NCBI GenBank assembly: GCA_942491105.1 | Contig: CALNZX010000010.1 | Coordinates: 159,455 to 223,454, forward strand | Direction: 5' to 3' | DNA: 64,000 nucleotides | Source of the DNA: JBBEAM01 sp942491105 | GTDB taxonomy: Bacteria; Pseudomonadota; Alphaproteobacteria; Kiloniellales; DSM-21159 | Shown: in pieces, positions 33,928-41,977 of the stretch | How positions within the stretch are numbered: the first letter of the stretch is position 1 | Layout of the letters: each line of letters begins with the position of its first letter | The notes under the pieces: model-generated | Told to the model about the DNA's origin: nothing | What the model saw: only the letters and a program-made list of their open reading frames with translations | Databases searched by the model: none | Made by a program: the position numbers and the translations under genes

Positions 33928-35289
33928 TCAATGCGCAGCCTTTTCCGTCGCCCGTACGTCGGCAGCGGCAGCGGCAGCTTCTTGATTGGTCATGAAGTCC
34001 AAGCCCAGAAGTTCGACTTCCTTGGGAATTCTGAGCAGGTTCATCGCGTTGAGGATCTTGGCGAGGATCCAGGCTGGGAAGAAACCCAGAACCCAGAACA
34101 TGATGATCGCGCCAATGGTGTTACCCCACGGCGTGATTACCGCGAAGCCCTCGTATGGCGAAGATGGATGGCCCCAAAGTAGGAAGCCGGCAATGACCAG
34201 GCCGATGAAACCGGCATAGCCGTGCACGGCAACGGCGCCAACCGCGTCGTCGATCTTGAAGCGATTCTCCACCCAGAAGTGCAGCTTGTAGGCAAGATAG
34301 ATGCCAATGCCGCCGACGATCATGGCCTGGATCGGGTGATAGAGATCGTTCCCGGCAGAGGCTGTGATGATGCCGGCCAGACCGCCTGAATAGGTCCAGA
34401 AGGCATCGCCCTTGGAGACCATGTAGCCGACCAGCATGCCGCCAGAGAGCGACATCAGGAAGTTCATGGTGATCGCCGAGAGCGTCGTCGGAGTGAGATA
34501 GATCGACGTTGCCGTCTGTGTGGTTCCCACGATTTCGCCGGCAATGTACTCGGGCGTTGCCACCGGCACGTTACAGGCGACGTAGAAGCCCCAGAAGCCG
34601 GTGTAGATCAGGAACAGCCCGATGCAGACCATCCACGGATTGTGCGGCCGGATGTCCCGCGGCGTGCCGTCCGCGGCGAACTTGCCGAGGCGTGGGCCCA
34701 GGACGACCAGAACGCCGAGCGCGCAGCCGCCCGCGATGCCGTGAATCACGCCGGAAGCGTAGGCGTCGTGGTAGCCGAGAATCTCGACCATCCAGCCGGA
34801 GTAGCTCCAGCCCCAGGCCGCGTCGATCGACCAGGTAACAGAGCCGATCAGAATGGCGAAGAGCCAGAAGGCGGCGGATCGAATGCGCTCAATCACCGCG
34901 CCGGAAACAATCGAGGCCGCGGTCCAGGCGAACAACAGGAATGCCGCCCAGAATACGCCGCTGATCCGGTCGCCCAAATTCGGGCCCATGCCCTCGGCGC
35001 TCCACGGCGTGTAGTAATCGTGGAAGTTATCCGGGTAGCCAAGAGGACCGGTAATGCCCGGACCCCCCATGAAGGCCCAGTAGATCCACCATCCGAAGAA
35101 GAACCAGGTGATGGTGACCAGCGGGATCACCATCGAGTTCTTCATCAGCGTATGCATGTGATTCTTGCGCCGGCTGGCGCCGACCTCATACATGCAAAAA
35201 CCCACATGGATGAGAAACATGAGCGCTACCGTTACCCAATAGTAGAACTCAGTGAACACTGTAGTCAGTGCGGCTATATCGCTATCCAT
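33928..35289 (-). CDS. amt: Ammonium / methylammonium transporter (Amt family)
   Basis: 453 aa behind GGAGGGGAAG, with about eleven membrane helices. The twin-histidine pore residues are present (VIHGIAGG and AVHGYAGF), and the D-containing segment SVTWSIDAAWGWSYSGWM is conserved. The N terminus has no signal peptide extension, and no glnK gene is nearby, unlike the usual amtB operon. Between two GmaS/Mgs gene sets, uptake of methylammonium as well as ammonium is plausible, since Amt proteins carry both. It is followed by a 71-aa membrane protein. Confidence 0.9.
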   Translation of the reverse strand: MDSDIAALTTVFTEFYYWVTVALMFLIHVGFCMYEVGASRRKNHMHTLMKNSMVIPLVTITWFFFGWWIYWAFMGGPGITGPLGYPDNFHDYYTPWSAEGMGPNLGDRISGVFWAAFLLFAWTAASIVSGAVIERIRSAAFWLFAILIGSVTWSIDAAWGWSYSGWMVEILGYHDAYASGVIHGIAGGCALGVLVVLGPRLGKFAADGTPRDIRPHNPWMVCIGLFLIYTGFWGFYVACNVPVATPEYIAGEIVGTTQTATSIYLTPTTLSAITMNFLMSLSGGMLVGYMVSKGDAFWTYSGGLAGIITASAGNDLYHPIQAMIVGGIGIYLAYKLHFWVENRFKIDDAVGAVAVHGYAGFIGLVIAGFLLWGHPSSPYEGFAVITPWGNTIGAIIMFWVLGFFPAWILAKILNAMNLLRIPKEVELLGLDFMTNQEAAAAAADVRATEKAAH

Positions 35290-35399
35290 ACTTCCCCTCC
35301 CGAAGCTGCTCGCACGTTGCTAGGTGCTCTTGTTTGCCCCCTGCTTAAAGCCAGCGAAGATGTGCGAGATTATCCTTGGACAGTTCATGTGACTGCAGA

Positions 35400-35420
35400 T
35401 GAGGAAACTAACTTTCCTCA
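35400..35420. promoter_or_regulatory. Perfect inverted repeat upstream of amt
   Basis: TGAGGAAA and TTTCCTCA flank CTAAC, 111 bp upstream of the amt start. It may be an operator or a small hairpin; there is no T-tract on either side to make it a terminator. Confidence 0.4.
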
Positions 35421-35512
35421 CATGACAGAAATTAACGTTACACTTTAGGGGGAGAAATCCACAAGAGGTATGAGTTGGGAAATACGAAAAAGGTCTAAAT
35501 CCCAGCCAATGC

Positions 35513-35530
35513 GGTATGTAATTGGTCTGA
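35513..35530. promoter_or_regulatory. GGTATG/GGTCTG direct repeat (11 bp) upstream of amt
   Basis: GGTATGTAATT is followed directly by GGTCTGAAACA, two copies of GGT(A/C)TG 11 bp apart, including TTGGTCTGA at 35522. It is part of the motif shared with tdm and the GS clusters. It lies about 230 bp from the amt start and 100 bp past the GntR stop. Confidence 0.35.
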
Positions 35531-35628
35531 AACAGCGCAAAAAATGCCCCTCATGGGGGATGATGTCTGCGCGAATTCACTTATGAGTGGGGTCTGTCGT
35601 GCGGGCGGCGACTCGCCGCAGGAGGCGG

Positions 35629-36348
35629 CTAGGCGTGGCTCGCGCCGAGCAGATGACGCCGCGCCGTGGCGAGGTGCGCCGTGATAATGCTGACCGCGCG
35701 CGCCGCGTCCCGGGTCTTGATCGCTTCATAGATATCGCGGTGCTGCGCGTTGTAGTCGTCGAGTCGTTCCTTGGTCAGGATTACGTCCTTCATGGCGCTC
35801 CACTGGGCGTGATTGCGCACATCGTTGACGTGGCGGTAGAGCCAGACCATTAGCGGATTGCGCGAGCACTCCGCGAGGGCGAGGTGGAATTGAGCGTCGT
35901 AGCGGGAATAGGCTTCGCGGTCGGTACCGCAGGCCTCAAGGGATTCCAAGGCTTCGCCGAGGCGCTCGAGATCGCGATGGGTGGCGTTGGTGACCGCGAG
36001 CCGGACCATCTGCGGCTCGACCGCCAAGCGGACTTCGATCAGCTCCAGGGGCGAGGTCAGCTCGGCGATGTTGCTTTCGCCGGGCAGGGCCCGGTAGTTG
36101 ACGAAGGTGCCGCTGCCGATCCTGCGGACCACCAGATTGAGCTCTTCGAGCTGGCGTAGAGCCTCGCGCACGGTGCTGCGCGAAGCGCCGAAATGCGTGG
36201 CCAGTTCGCGCTCGGCCGGCAGCCGTTCGCGATAGCTGTAGACCCCTTCCATGATCGCGCGCCGCAGTTGGGCTGCGATGGACGAAGCGCTGCCCGAAGT
36301 GCTGGCTGGCGGCAGGTCGTGCTGTTGTGCGGTTATCTTACTCATCAT
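35629..36348 (-). CDS. GntR-family regulator, FadR/FCD subfamily
   Basis: 239 aa. The winged helix at about residues 20-90 reads AIMEGVYSYRERLPAERELATHFGASRSTVREALRQLEE, and the C-terminal all-helical FCD domain has the metal-ligand pattern (D, H in YDAQFHLALAECSRNP; H in the last helices, AQHRDIYEAI and ITAHLATARRHLL). FCD regulators usually repress a divergent catabolic operon and release DNA on binding an organic acid. Here it diverges from the rightward GS-glxBCD operon across 233 bp. Start at 36348 or 36345 (adjacent ATGs). Confidence 0.9.
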   Translation of the reverse strand: MMSKITAQQHDLPPASTSGSASSIAAQLRRAIMEGVYSYRERLPAERELATHFGASRSTVREALRQLEELNLVVRRIGSGTFVNYRALPGESNIAELTSPLELIEVRLAVEPQMVRLAVTNATHRDLERLGEALESLEACGTDREAYSRYDAQFHLALAECSRNPLMVWLYRHVNDVRNHAQWSAMKDVILTKERLDDYNAQHRDIYEAIKTRDAARAVSIITAHLATARRHLLGASHA

Positions 36349-36394
36349 CCTAGCGTAGCGCGTACCCGTGAGCTTTGCAGCAAGCGGCAATCAT

Positions 36395-36409
36395 ACCAAT
36401 TCAGACCAT
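36395..36409. promoter_or_regulatory. ACCAA/ACCAT repeat in the GntR / GS-glx spacer
   Basis: ATACCAATTCAGACCATT holds ACCAA at 36395 and ACCAT at 36405, with GCCAT at 36415, each 10 bp apart. Read on the other strand: TGGTCTGAATTGGTATG. It sits between the divergent GntR regulator and the GS-glxBCD operon, a natural operator position. Confidence 0.45.
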
Positions 36410-36581
36410 TTATGGCCATTTACAAAAAATTGGTTTTCAAGCGATCTTGAATATGGTGTCATATTTTGATCCGCAGAGAAACGCCGCTCTTGGATTGGCG
36501 CCGGCGAGGCCCAGCCAATCGAGCGGCGATAAAAACCGCAGCAAAGCGTTCTTATTCGACAGTCAAAACGGGGAGCATCCA

Positions 36582-38147
36582 ATGGCCAAAAAACAGGCGG
36601 CGAAAACAACCACTAAAGCAGCGAGCAGGGCGAAAACCAGTACCGCGTCCAAGCGCGGTCCCGCAGCCAAGCAAACCATGGAAATCGAGCGTTACGTCAA
36701 TGCGACGGGCCGCGATAAAATGGTCAAGGACGTGCGCAAGAAGATCAACGAACTGGGTATCGAGTACATCTACTACCAGTTCATCTCGGTGACCGGGCGC
36801 ATCGTCGGCAAGGGCATCCCGGCTGATCATTGGGAGCGCACGGCGGAACGCGGTTTCCAGCTGGTTTATGGGTCCACCGCCAATCTGTTCATCGACCGCC
36901 ACGGCGACTACATCGGCTATGGGCCGGAAGCCTCTGAGCTGGTGGGGATCCCCGATCCCGAAACCTTCGTGCAGCTGCCCTGGGACAAGCGTGTAGCGCG
37001 GGTGTTCTGCACCTGCTTCCGCAACCGCGAGGAAGCCGAGGATGCCGGTGGCTATTTGACCTCGGACTGCCGCGGCAATCTGCGGCGCATTCACGATGAG
37101 TTCAAAAAGAAGCACAACGGCCTGCATCTGCGCCACGGCACCGAGCCGGAGATGATGTGGCTGAAGAAGGGCGAGGACGGGCGGCCGGCCGGCGGCTTCT
37201 CGGCGCCGTACTGCTATCATATCGACCAGTTCGAATCCCTGCGCCCGGTCTTCATGAAAGTGATCGAGTATTGCCGTGCCATGGGCCTCGACATGATCCA
37301 GGGCGACCATGAGGACGCGCCGGGTCAGCTCGAGCTGAATTTCCAGTTCGACGATGCCCTGCGCACCAGCGACCGGCTGTCGACCTATCGCCAGATCTGC
37401 GCCCAGGTCGCGCGAGAGAACAACCTGATCGCCTGCTTCATGTCGAAGCCCTTCATGGGCGTTTCGGCCTCGGGCTGCCACCACAACATGTCGCTGTGGA
37501 CCGGCGGAACCGAGCGGGTCAACAAGCTCGGCAACAGCACCCTGCCGGGCCACGAGCGCAATTTCACCTACTTGGAGGGCGGCAAGAACCACTTCATGCC
37601 CGACCCCAAGATCGACGAAAAGAAGCCCGGACCGATCGGCCTCTATTCGATCGGCGGTGTGATCAACCATCTGGGCGCGCTGACCGCGATCGGATCTTCC
37701 ACGGTGAACTCCTACCGCCGGCTATGGGACACCGGGTTCTGGGCGCCGGTGTTCGCCGATTGGGGCTATCAGAACCGGACCTGCGCCCTGCGCGTCTCGG
37801 CGCCCGGCCGTTTCGAGTACCGCTCGGTCGATTCCATGGTCAATCCCTACCTGATGGCCGCGGCCCTGCTGAAGGCCTTCGACGACGGTATCTCGAACAA
37901 GACCGATCCCGGCGAGCCTGAGGAGCGCAACATCTACGACGCCATGGAGGCCGGCAAGCAGGTCAAGAAGCTGCCGATGTCGCTGGGCGAGGCGCTCGAC
38001 CGGCTGGAACAGGACGAAGTCGTCAAGTCGGCCATGCCGAACGAGATGTACAAGGTTTACACGCACTACAAGCGCGACGAGTGGGAACGCTTCATGTCGA
38101 CGGTCACCGATTGGGACCAGGAGACTTACTGGAACGTTCTTCCGTAA
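36582..38147 (+). CDS. Second glutamine-synthetase-like ligase (GlnT/GmaS-like, long form)
   Basis: 521 aa from the ATG at 36582 (GGGGAG upstream), about 85 residues longer than its paralogue at 28060. The first 30 residues are a Lys/Ala/Thr-rich tail. The ligase core is complete: LRHGTEPEMMW, QGDHEDAPGQLELNFQFDD, SASGCHHNMSLW, STVNSYRR and the C-terminal RFEYRSVDSMVNPYLMAAA. It heads an operon with its own amidotransferase, GXGXG and FMN subunits, so it should activate an amine as its gamma-glutamyl amide. The extra length and different residues suggest a different amine than GmaS; which one is unknown. Confidence 0.8.
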   Translation: MAKKQAAKTTTKAASRAKTSTASKRGPAAKQTMEIERYVNATGRDKMVKDVRKKINELGIEYIYYQFISVTGRIVGKGIPADHWERTAERGFQLVYGSTANLFIDRHGDYIGYGPEASELVGIPDPETFVQLPWDKRVARVFCTCFRNREEAEDAGGYLTSDCRGNLRRIHDEFKKKHNGLHLRHGTEPEMMWLKKGEDGRPAGGFSAPYCYHIDQFESLRPVFMKVIEYCRAMGLDMIQGDHEDAPGQLELNFQFDDALRTSDRLSTYRQICAQVARENNLIACFMSKPFMGVSASGCHHNMSLWTGGTERVNKLGNSTLPGHERNFTYLEGGKNHFMPDPKIDEKKPGPIGLYSIGGVINHLGALTAIGSSTVNSYRRLWDTGFWAPVFADWGYQNRTCALRVSAPGRFEYRSVDSMVNPYLMAAALLKAFDDGISNKTDPGEPEERNIYDAMEAGKQVKKLPMSLGEALDRLEQDEVVKSAMPNEMYKVYTHYKRDEWERFMSTVTDWDQETYWNVLP

Positions 38148-38170
38148 TCGAGAAGGAGAGACGAAGAGCA

Positions 38171-39106
38171 ATGTGCGGAATCGCAGGACTGATTCATCGC
38201 GGCAAGAGCTCCAATATCGGGGGCGAAATGACCGCGATGCTCAAGGCGCTCAAGCACCGCGGGCCGGACTCCACGGGCTTCGCCGTTTACGGCAATCCCC
38301 AATCCGGCGAGTGGGTGCTGCGCTTTAAAATCGCAGAGCAGGAAGACCTGCTGAAGGGCTTCGCCCTGCGCGGTCAATTGGGCGCGCGGCTCAAGGAGGT
38401 CGACCGGCGTATCGAGGAACTCGGCGGCGAGATCGTCAAGGCCGAGGAGGCGACCGAGTACGCCTTCCGCTATCGCCTCAAGTTCGACGGCGACATGGGC
38501 AAGCTGGCCGACTACCTCGAGGACATCGACAGCGTCGAAATTCTGTCCATCGGGGCTGGCCTGGAACTGATCAAGGACCTTGGCGATGCCGCCGTGGTTT
38601 CCGATCAGTACTCCCTGGGCAACTTCCAGGGCACCCATGCCATCGGCCATACCCGCATGGCGACGGAGTCGGCGGTCGATATCCGTTCGGCGCATCCTTA
38701 CTGGGCCTATCCCTATAGCGATATCTCGGTCGTGCATAACGGCCAGATCACGAACTATTGGGGCAAGCGCCGTGAGCTTGAGCGCAGGGGGCACCGCTTC
38801 GTGTCTTCCTGCGATTCCGAGCTGCTCGCCGTCTATACGGCGGACAAGCTGGAGCGCGGCTTTACCCTGGAGGATTCCCTGCAGCAGTCGATCGAGGAGG
38901 TCGATGGCGTCTTCACCTATCTGGTGGCGACGCGCGATCAGCTCGGCATGGCCAAGGACGTGATGGCGGCCAAGCCGCTGGTGCTGTTCGAAACCGACGA
39001 CGTGGTTGCGCTCGCCTCCGAGGAGATCGCGATCCGCGCCGTTTTCCAGGATGAAATCGATACTTTTGACCCCTATGAGGGGGAGGTGCGCGTATGGCAG
39101 GCATAA
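38171..39106 (+). CDS. glxB: Class II glutamine amidotransferase subunit, GlxB-like (second set)
   Basis: 311 aa beginning MCGIAGLI, with Cys2 as nucleophile, behind GAAGGAGAG. GTHAIGHTRMATES, SVVHNGQITNYWGKRRELERRG and SSCDSELLAVY are the glutaminase core. It resembles the first-set protein at 31425 in length and motifs but the two are clearly diverged, so this is an old paralogue rather than a recent duplication. Its end overlaps the next gene by 13 bp. Confidence 0.87.
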   Translation: MCGIAGLIHRGKSSNIGGEMTAMLKALKHRGPDSTGFAVYGNPQSGEWVLRFKIAEQEDLLKGFALRGQLGARLKEVDRRIEELGGEIVKAEEATEYAFRYRLKFDGDMGKLADYLEDIDSVEILSIGAGLELIKDLGDAAVVSDQYSLGNFQGTHAIGHTRMATESAVDIRSAHPYWAYPYSDISVVHNGQITNYWGKRRELERRGHRFVSSCDSELLAVYTADKLERGFTLEDSLQQSIEEVDGVFTYLVATRDQLGMAKDVMAAKPLVLFETDDVVALASEEIAIRAVFQDEIDTFDPYEGEVRVWQA

Positions 39107-39942
39107 CCGAACAGGAGCAACGCTCCCATGAACTGGGGATGCACACGGAACAGCTCCGTGGGCGGACCCAGCAGGTCTTCTTCAAGCCGGACGAGGAAGA
39201 GAACTTCCTCTACCCGGATTCCCTGGATGTCGACTTCAACAAGCGCGCTGAATTCGATGCCGGGGAGATGGACCCCATGGACATCAACAAGAAGATTCGC
39301 GAGTTGATGGAGCAAGGGCATGGCACCATCGTTCTGAAGAATCCGCGCGCCCGGCATGCCATCGGCGTGGGCATCCTCAACCGTCTCAACCTCTATATCG
39401 AAGGCAGTCTCGGCTACTTCGGGATTGGTTTGATCGATGGGCCGAACGTGCGCGTCAGCGGGCGTGTCGGCTGGTCCTGCGCCGAGAACATGATGAGCGG
39501 GACCGTGGTGATCGAAAAGAACGCCGGCTCGACCTTCGGTGCCGCGATTCGCGGCGGTGACCTGGTCTGCAAGGGCCACGTTGGCGCGCGCACCGGCATC
39601 GACATGAAGGGCGGCACGATCATCGTCGGCGGCGACACCGGCGCGTTCTCCGGCTTCATGATGCAGCGCGGCCGCATGGTGATCTGCGGCAACGCCAGCC
39701 ATAACCTGGGCGACTCGATGTATGACGGCACCATCTTCGTCGGCGGCGAAATCAAGTCTCTCGGCGTCGACTGCGTGGAAGCCGAACTCACGGATCTGGA
39801 CCGCGGCTGGCTCAAGCGCAAGCTGAGCCAGTACGACCTGCTCCCTGAAAAGGGGGTCGACCACTTCACCAAGCTGGTCGCCGGTAAGCAGCTCTGGAAC
39901 TACGACAATCTCGAGCCTTCGGAGAAGAAGCTGATCCTGTGA
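39094..39942 (+). CDS. glxC: GXGXG-domain subunit, GlxC-like (second set)
   Basis: 282 aa. A 75-residue N-terminal part precedes the beta-helix, whose turns read GSLGYFGIGLIDG, GRVGWSCAENMMSGT, GHVGARTGIDMKGGTIIVGGDTGAFSGFMMQRG and GNASHNLGDSMYDG. It would bridge the amidotransferase and FMN subunits. It is some 55 residues longer than the first-set protein (227 aa), mostly at the N terminus. Confidence 0.87.
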   Translation: MAGITEQEQRSHELGMHTEQLRGRTQQVFFKPDEEENFLYPDSLDVDFNKRAEFDAGEMDPMDINKKIRELMEQGHGTIVLKNPRARHAIGVGILNRLNLYIEGSLGYFGIGLIDGPNVRVSGRVGWSCAENMMSGTVVIEKNAGSTFGAAIRGGDLVCKGHVGARTGIDMKGGTIIVGGDTGAFSGFMMQRGRMVICGNASHNLGDSMYDGTIFVGGEIKSLGVDCVEAELTDLDRGWLKRKLSQYDLLPEKGVDHFTKLVAGKQLWNYDNLEPSEKKLIL

Positions 39943-39993
39943 TCGCTTCGGAACTGGACCCTCGTAAATAATATCGAACCGAAAGAGGCACGC

Positions 39994-41370
39994 ATGGCCA
40001 TCCACGAACAGCCGCTTCCCGAGGAAGGCAAGAAGAAGTCGAAGCGCGATCACTATCGCCTCGGCGACTCCTTCATGTTTCCGCCGAATGTCATCGACGA
40101 CATTCATATCAAGGCGGAGCTTGGCCGCTACCGCATGCGCGGATTCTCGCTCTTCAAGAAAATCCCGAGCTGGGACGACCTGACCTTCCTGCCGGGTACC
40201 CTGACGCGTTTCGTGATCGAGGGGTATCGCGAGAAGTGCGATACCAAGACGGTCCTCGGCCCCCGCGCAAAGCGGCCGATGGTCCTGGATATCCCGATCT
40301 ATATCACCGGCATGTCCTTCGGCGCCCTGTCCTACGAGGCGAAGACCGCGCTGGCGCGCGGCGCCACCATGGCCGGCACCGCGACCTGCTCGGGCGAGGG
40401 CGGCATGATCCCCGACGAGCGGCGCTATAGCTCCAAGTGGTATTATCAGTGCATCCAGTCGCGCTACGGCTTCAACCCGCATCACCTGAAGCTGGCGGAC
40501 GCGGTCGAGTTCTTTATCGGCCAGGGCTGTAAGGTCGGCCTCGGTGGCCATCTGATGGGTCAGAAGGTGACCGATCAGGTCGCCGAGATGCGGTCTCTGC
40601 CGGCCGGTATCGATCAGCGCTCGCCCGCCCGCCACCCCGATTGGCTGGGCCCGGACGACCTGGCGCTGAAGATCCAGGAAATTCGCGAGGCCACCAACTG
40701 GGAGATCCCGATCCAGTTGAAGCTGGGCGCCGCGCGCGTTTTCGATGACGTGCGGATGGCGGCCAAGACCGACCCCGATGTCATCTACATCGATGGCATG
40801 GAGGGCGGCACCGGCGCCGGCCCGCATCTGGCCACCGAGGAAACCGGGGTGCCGGGCATCGCGGCGATCCGCCAGGCCCGCCGTGCGCTGGACGAGGTCG
40901 GCAAGAGCGGCGAGGTTTCGCTGGTCTACGCGGGCGGTATCCGCAATGGCGGCGATGTCGCCAAGGCCCTGGCGCTCGGCGCCGATGCCGTGGCCATCGG
41001 CCACTCGGCGCTGATGGCGCTGAACTGCAACAAGGATATCCCCGAGGCCGATTTCGAGAATGAAATGGGCGTCGAGGCGGGGCACTGCTACCACTGCCAT
41101 ACCGGGCGCTGCCCGGTCGGCGTGGCGACCCAGGACCGTGAGCTGCGGAAGCGGCTCGATCCCGATGCGGCGTCAGAGCGGGTGTACAACTTCCTGCACA
41201 CCCTGGCGATCGAGTGCCAGATGATGGCCCGGGCCTGCGGCAAGACCAATGTCCACAGCCTGGAGCCGGAGGACCTCGCCGCCCTGACCATGGAATCCTC
41301 GGCCATGGCCGGCGTTCCCCTCGCGGGCACCGACTTCACCGTCGGCGTGCCCGACTACCACCACCTCTAG
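39994..41370 (+). CDS. glxD: FMN / Fe-S glutamate-synthase-domain subunit, GlxD-like (second set)
   Basis: 458 aa. It is an FMN barrel of glutamate synthase type: ITGMSFGALSYEAKTALA, GQGCKVGLGGHLMGQKV, IDGMEGGTGAGPHLATEETG and the cluster segment CYHCHTGRCPVG. It is paralogous to the first-set protein at 29403. Together with GlxB, GlxC and the long GS it makes a complete second N-substituted-glutamate synthase. It is followed after 13 bp by the 136-aa gene. Confidence 0.87.
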   Translation: MAIHEQPLPEEGKKKSKRDHYRLGDSFMFPPNVIDDIHIKAELGRYRMRGFSLFKKIPSWDDLTFLPGTLTRFVIEGYREKCDTKTVLGPRAKRPMVLDIPIYITGMSFGALSYEAKTALARGATMAGTATCSGEGGMIPDERRYSSKWYYQCIQSRYGFNPHHLKLADAVEFFIGQGCKVGLGGHLMGQKVTDQVAEMRSLPAGIDQRSPARHPDWLGPDDLALKIQEIREATNWEIPIQLKLGAARVFDDVRMAAKTDPDVIYIDGMEGGTGAGPHLATEETGVPGIAAIRQARRALDEVGKSGEVSLVYAGGIRNGGDVAKALALGADAVAIGHSALMALNCNKDIPEADFENEMGVEAGHCYHCHTGRCPVGVATQDRELRKRLDPDAASERVYNFLHTLAIECQMMARACGKTNVHSLEPEDLAALTMESSAMAGVPLAGTDFTVGVPDYHHL

Positions 41371-41383
41371 GAGGAGACGAGAG

Positions 41384-41794
41384 ATGGCTGGAACAAGCTA
41401 CAAGGGCAGCGAGATCAAGGACGTCGATCAATTCCTCAAGAGCGACGGCCTGGAATCGGAGCGTGAAAAGGAGATCGGACAGCACATCGGCTATCGCTAC
41501 GATGTCAATCTGCTGCCCGACTACGAGCGGGTCACGCCCTTCCTGAAGCAATACATGGAGACCATGGGCTGGGACGACCTCAACTGGCTCGAGGACGTCC
41601 ACATGGGCTACGAGGAAGGCCGCCCGGCGGTCTTCGACCGCAATATCAACGGCTGGGTCAGCATTCCCGAGGAGATGGAGCTTCCGGACAACCAGCAGGA
41701 CCGGGACATGATCGCCCGCGAGATGCTGATTAAGTTCCAAATGTCGAAGCGCCACCCGATGGTCGAGCTGAACAAGGCCTACCGGAAATTCTAA
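41384..41794 (+). CDS. Conserved-looking 136-aa protein at the end of the GS-glxBCD operon
   Basis: 136 aa behind a GGAGGAGACGAGAG ribosome site, 13 bp after the FMN subunit and just before the operon terminator. It is soluble, acidic, rich in Asp, Glu, Met, Tyr and Trp (MGWDDLNWLEDVHMGYEEG), with no signal peptide and no metal motif. I do not recognise the family. It has no counterpart in the first set. The tight spacing suggests it works with the GlxBCD complex, perhaps as a small extra subunit. Confidence 0.7.
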   Translation: MAGTSYKGSEIKDVDQFLKSDGLESEREKEIGQHIGYRYDVNLLPDYERVTPFLKQYMETMGWDDLNWLEDVHMGYEEGRPAVFDRNINGWVSIPEEMELPDNQQDRDMIAREMLIKFQMSKRHPMVELNKAYRKF

Positions 41795-41817
41795 CCCGTA
41801 CTTGACTGTCGTATGAC

Positions 41818-41850
41818 AGCCCCGCGGGAGATATCTCGCGGGGCTTTTTT
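41818..41850 (+). terminator. Terminator of the GS-glxBCD operon
   Basis: A 9-bp GC-rich stem AGCCCCGCG / CGCGGGGCT (extended by five pairs after a bulge) is followed by six T residues, starting 24 bp after the last stop. Confidence 0.9.
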
Positions 41851-41977
41851 CTTGGCCGCGCAGAGGCTAGAACAATGCCTCGGAGCCGGCGGTTCCGGGC
41901 GCGCCGGCGCAGAACAGGTGATTGGACGGAATCGCCGCTTTGCGCTCATCTCTTTCTTTCTTAAGTAACAGGCTGTT

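Larger units (their letters stand above)
35290..35628. other. Non-coding spacer between amt and the GntR regulator (339 bp)
   Basis: This AT-richer stretch lies beyond the amt start and holds its promoter. It contains an 8-bp inverted repeat at 35400-35420, a TTGGTCTGA motif at 35522, and no convincing open frame. I looked for a sigma-54 promoter and saw none that convinced me. Confidence 0.6.

Noticed and set aside
35290..35450. Sigma-54 or NtrC site for amt
   Set aside because: No GG-N10-GC pair in a TGGCAC-N5-TTGC context and no TGCACC/GGTGCA palindrome was convincing.
41900..41977. Possible SAM-II riboswitch before metA
   Set aside because: GGTGATT and CCGCTTTGCG resemble parts of the SAM-II consensus and metA is a typical site, but the conserved 3' GCTAAA segment and a consistent pseudoknot are not visible. 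A covariance-model (Infernal) search would decide.
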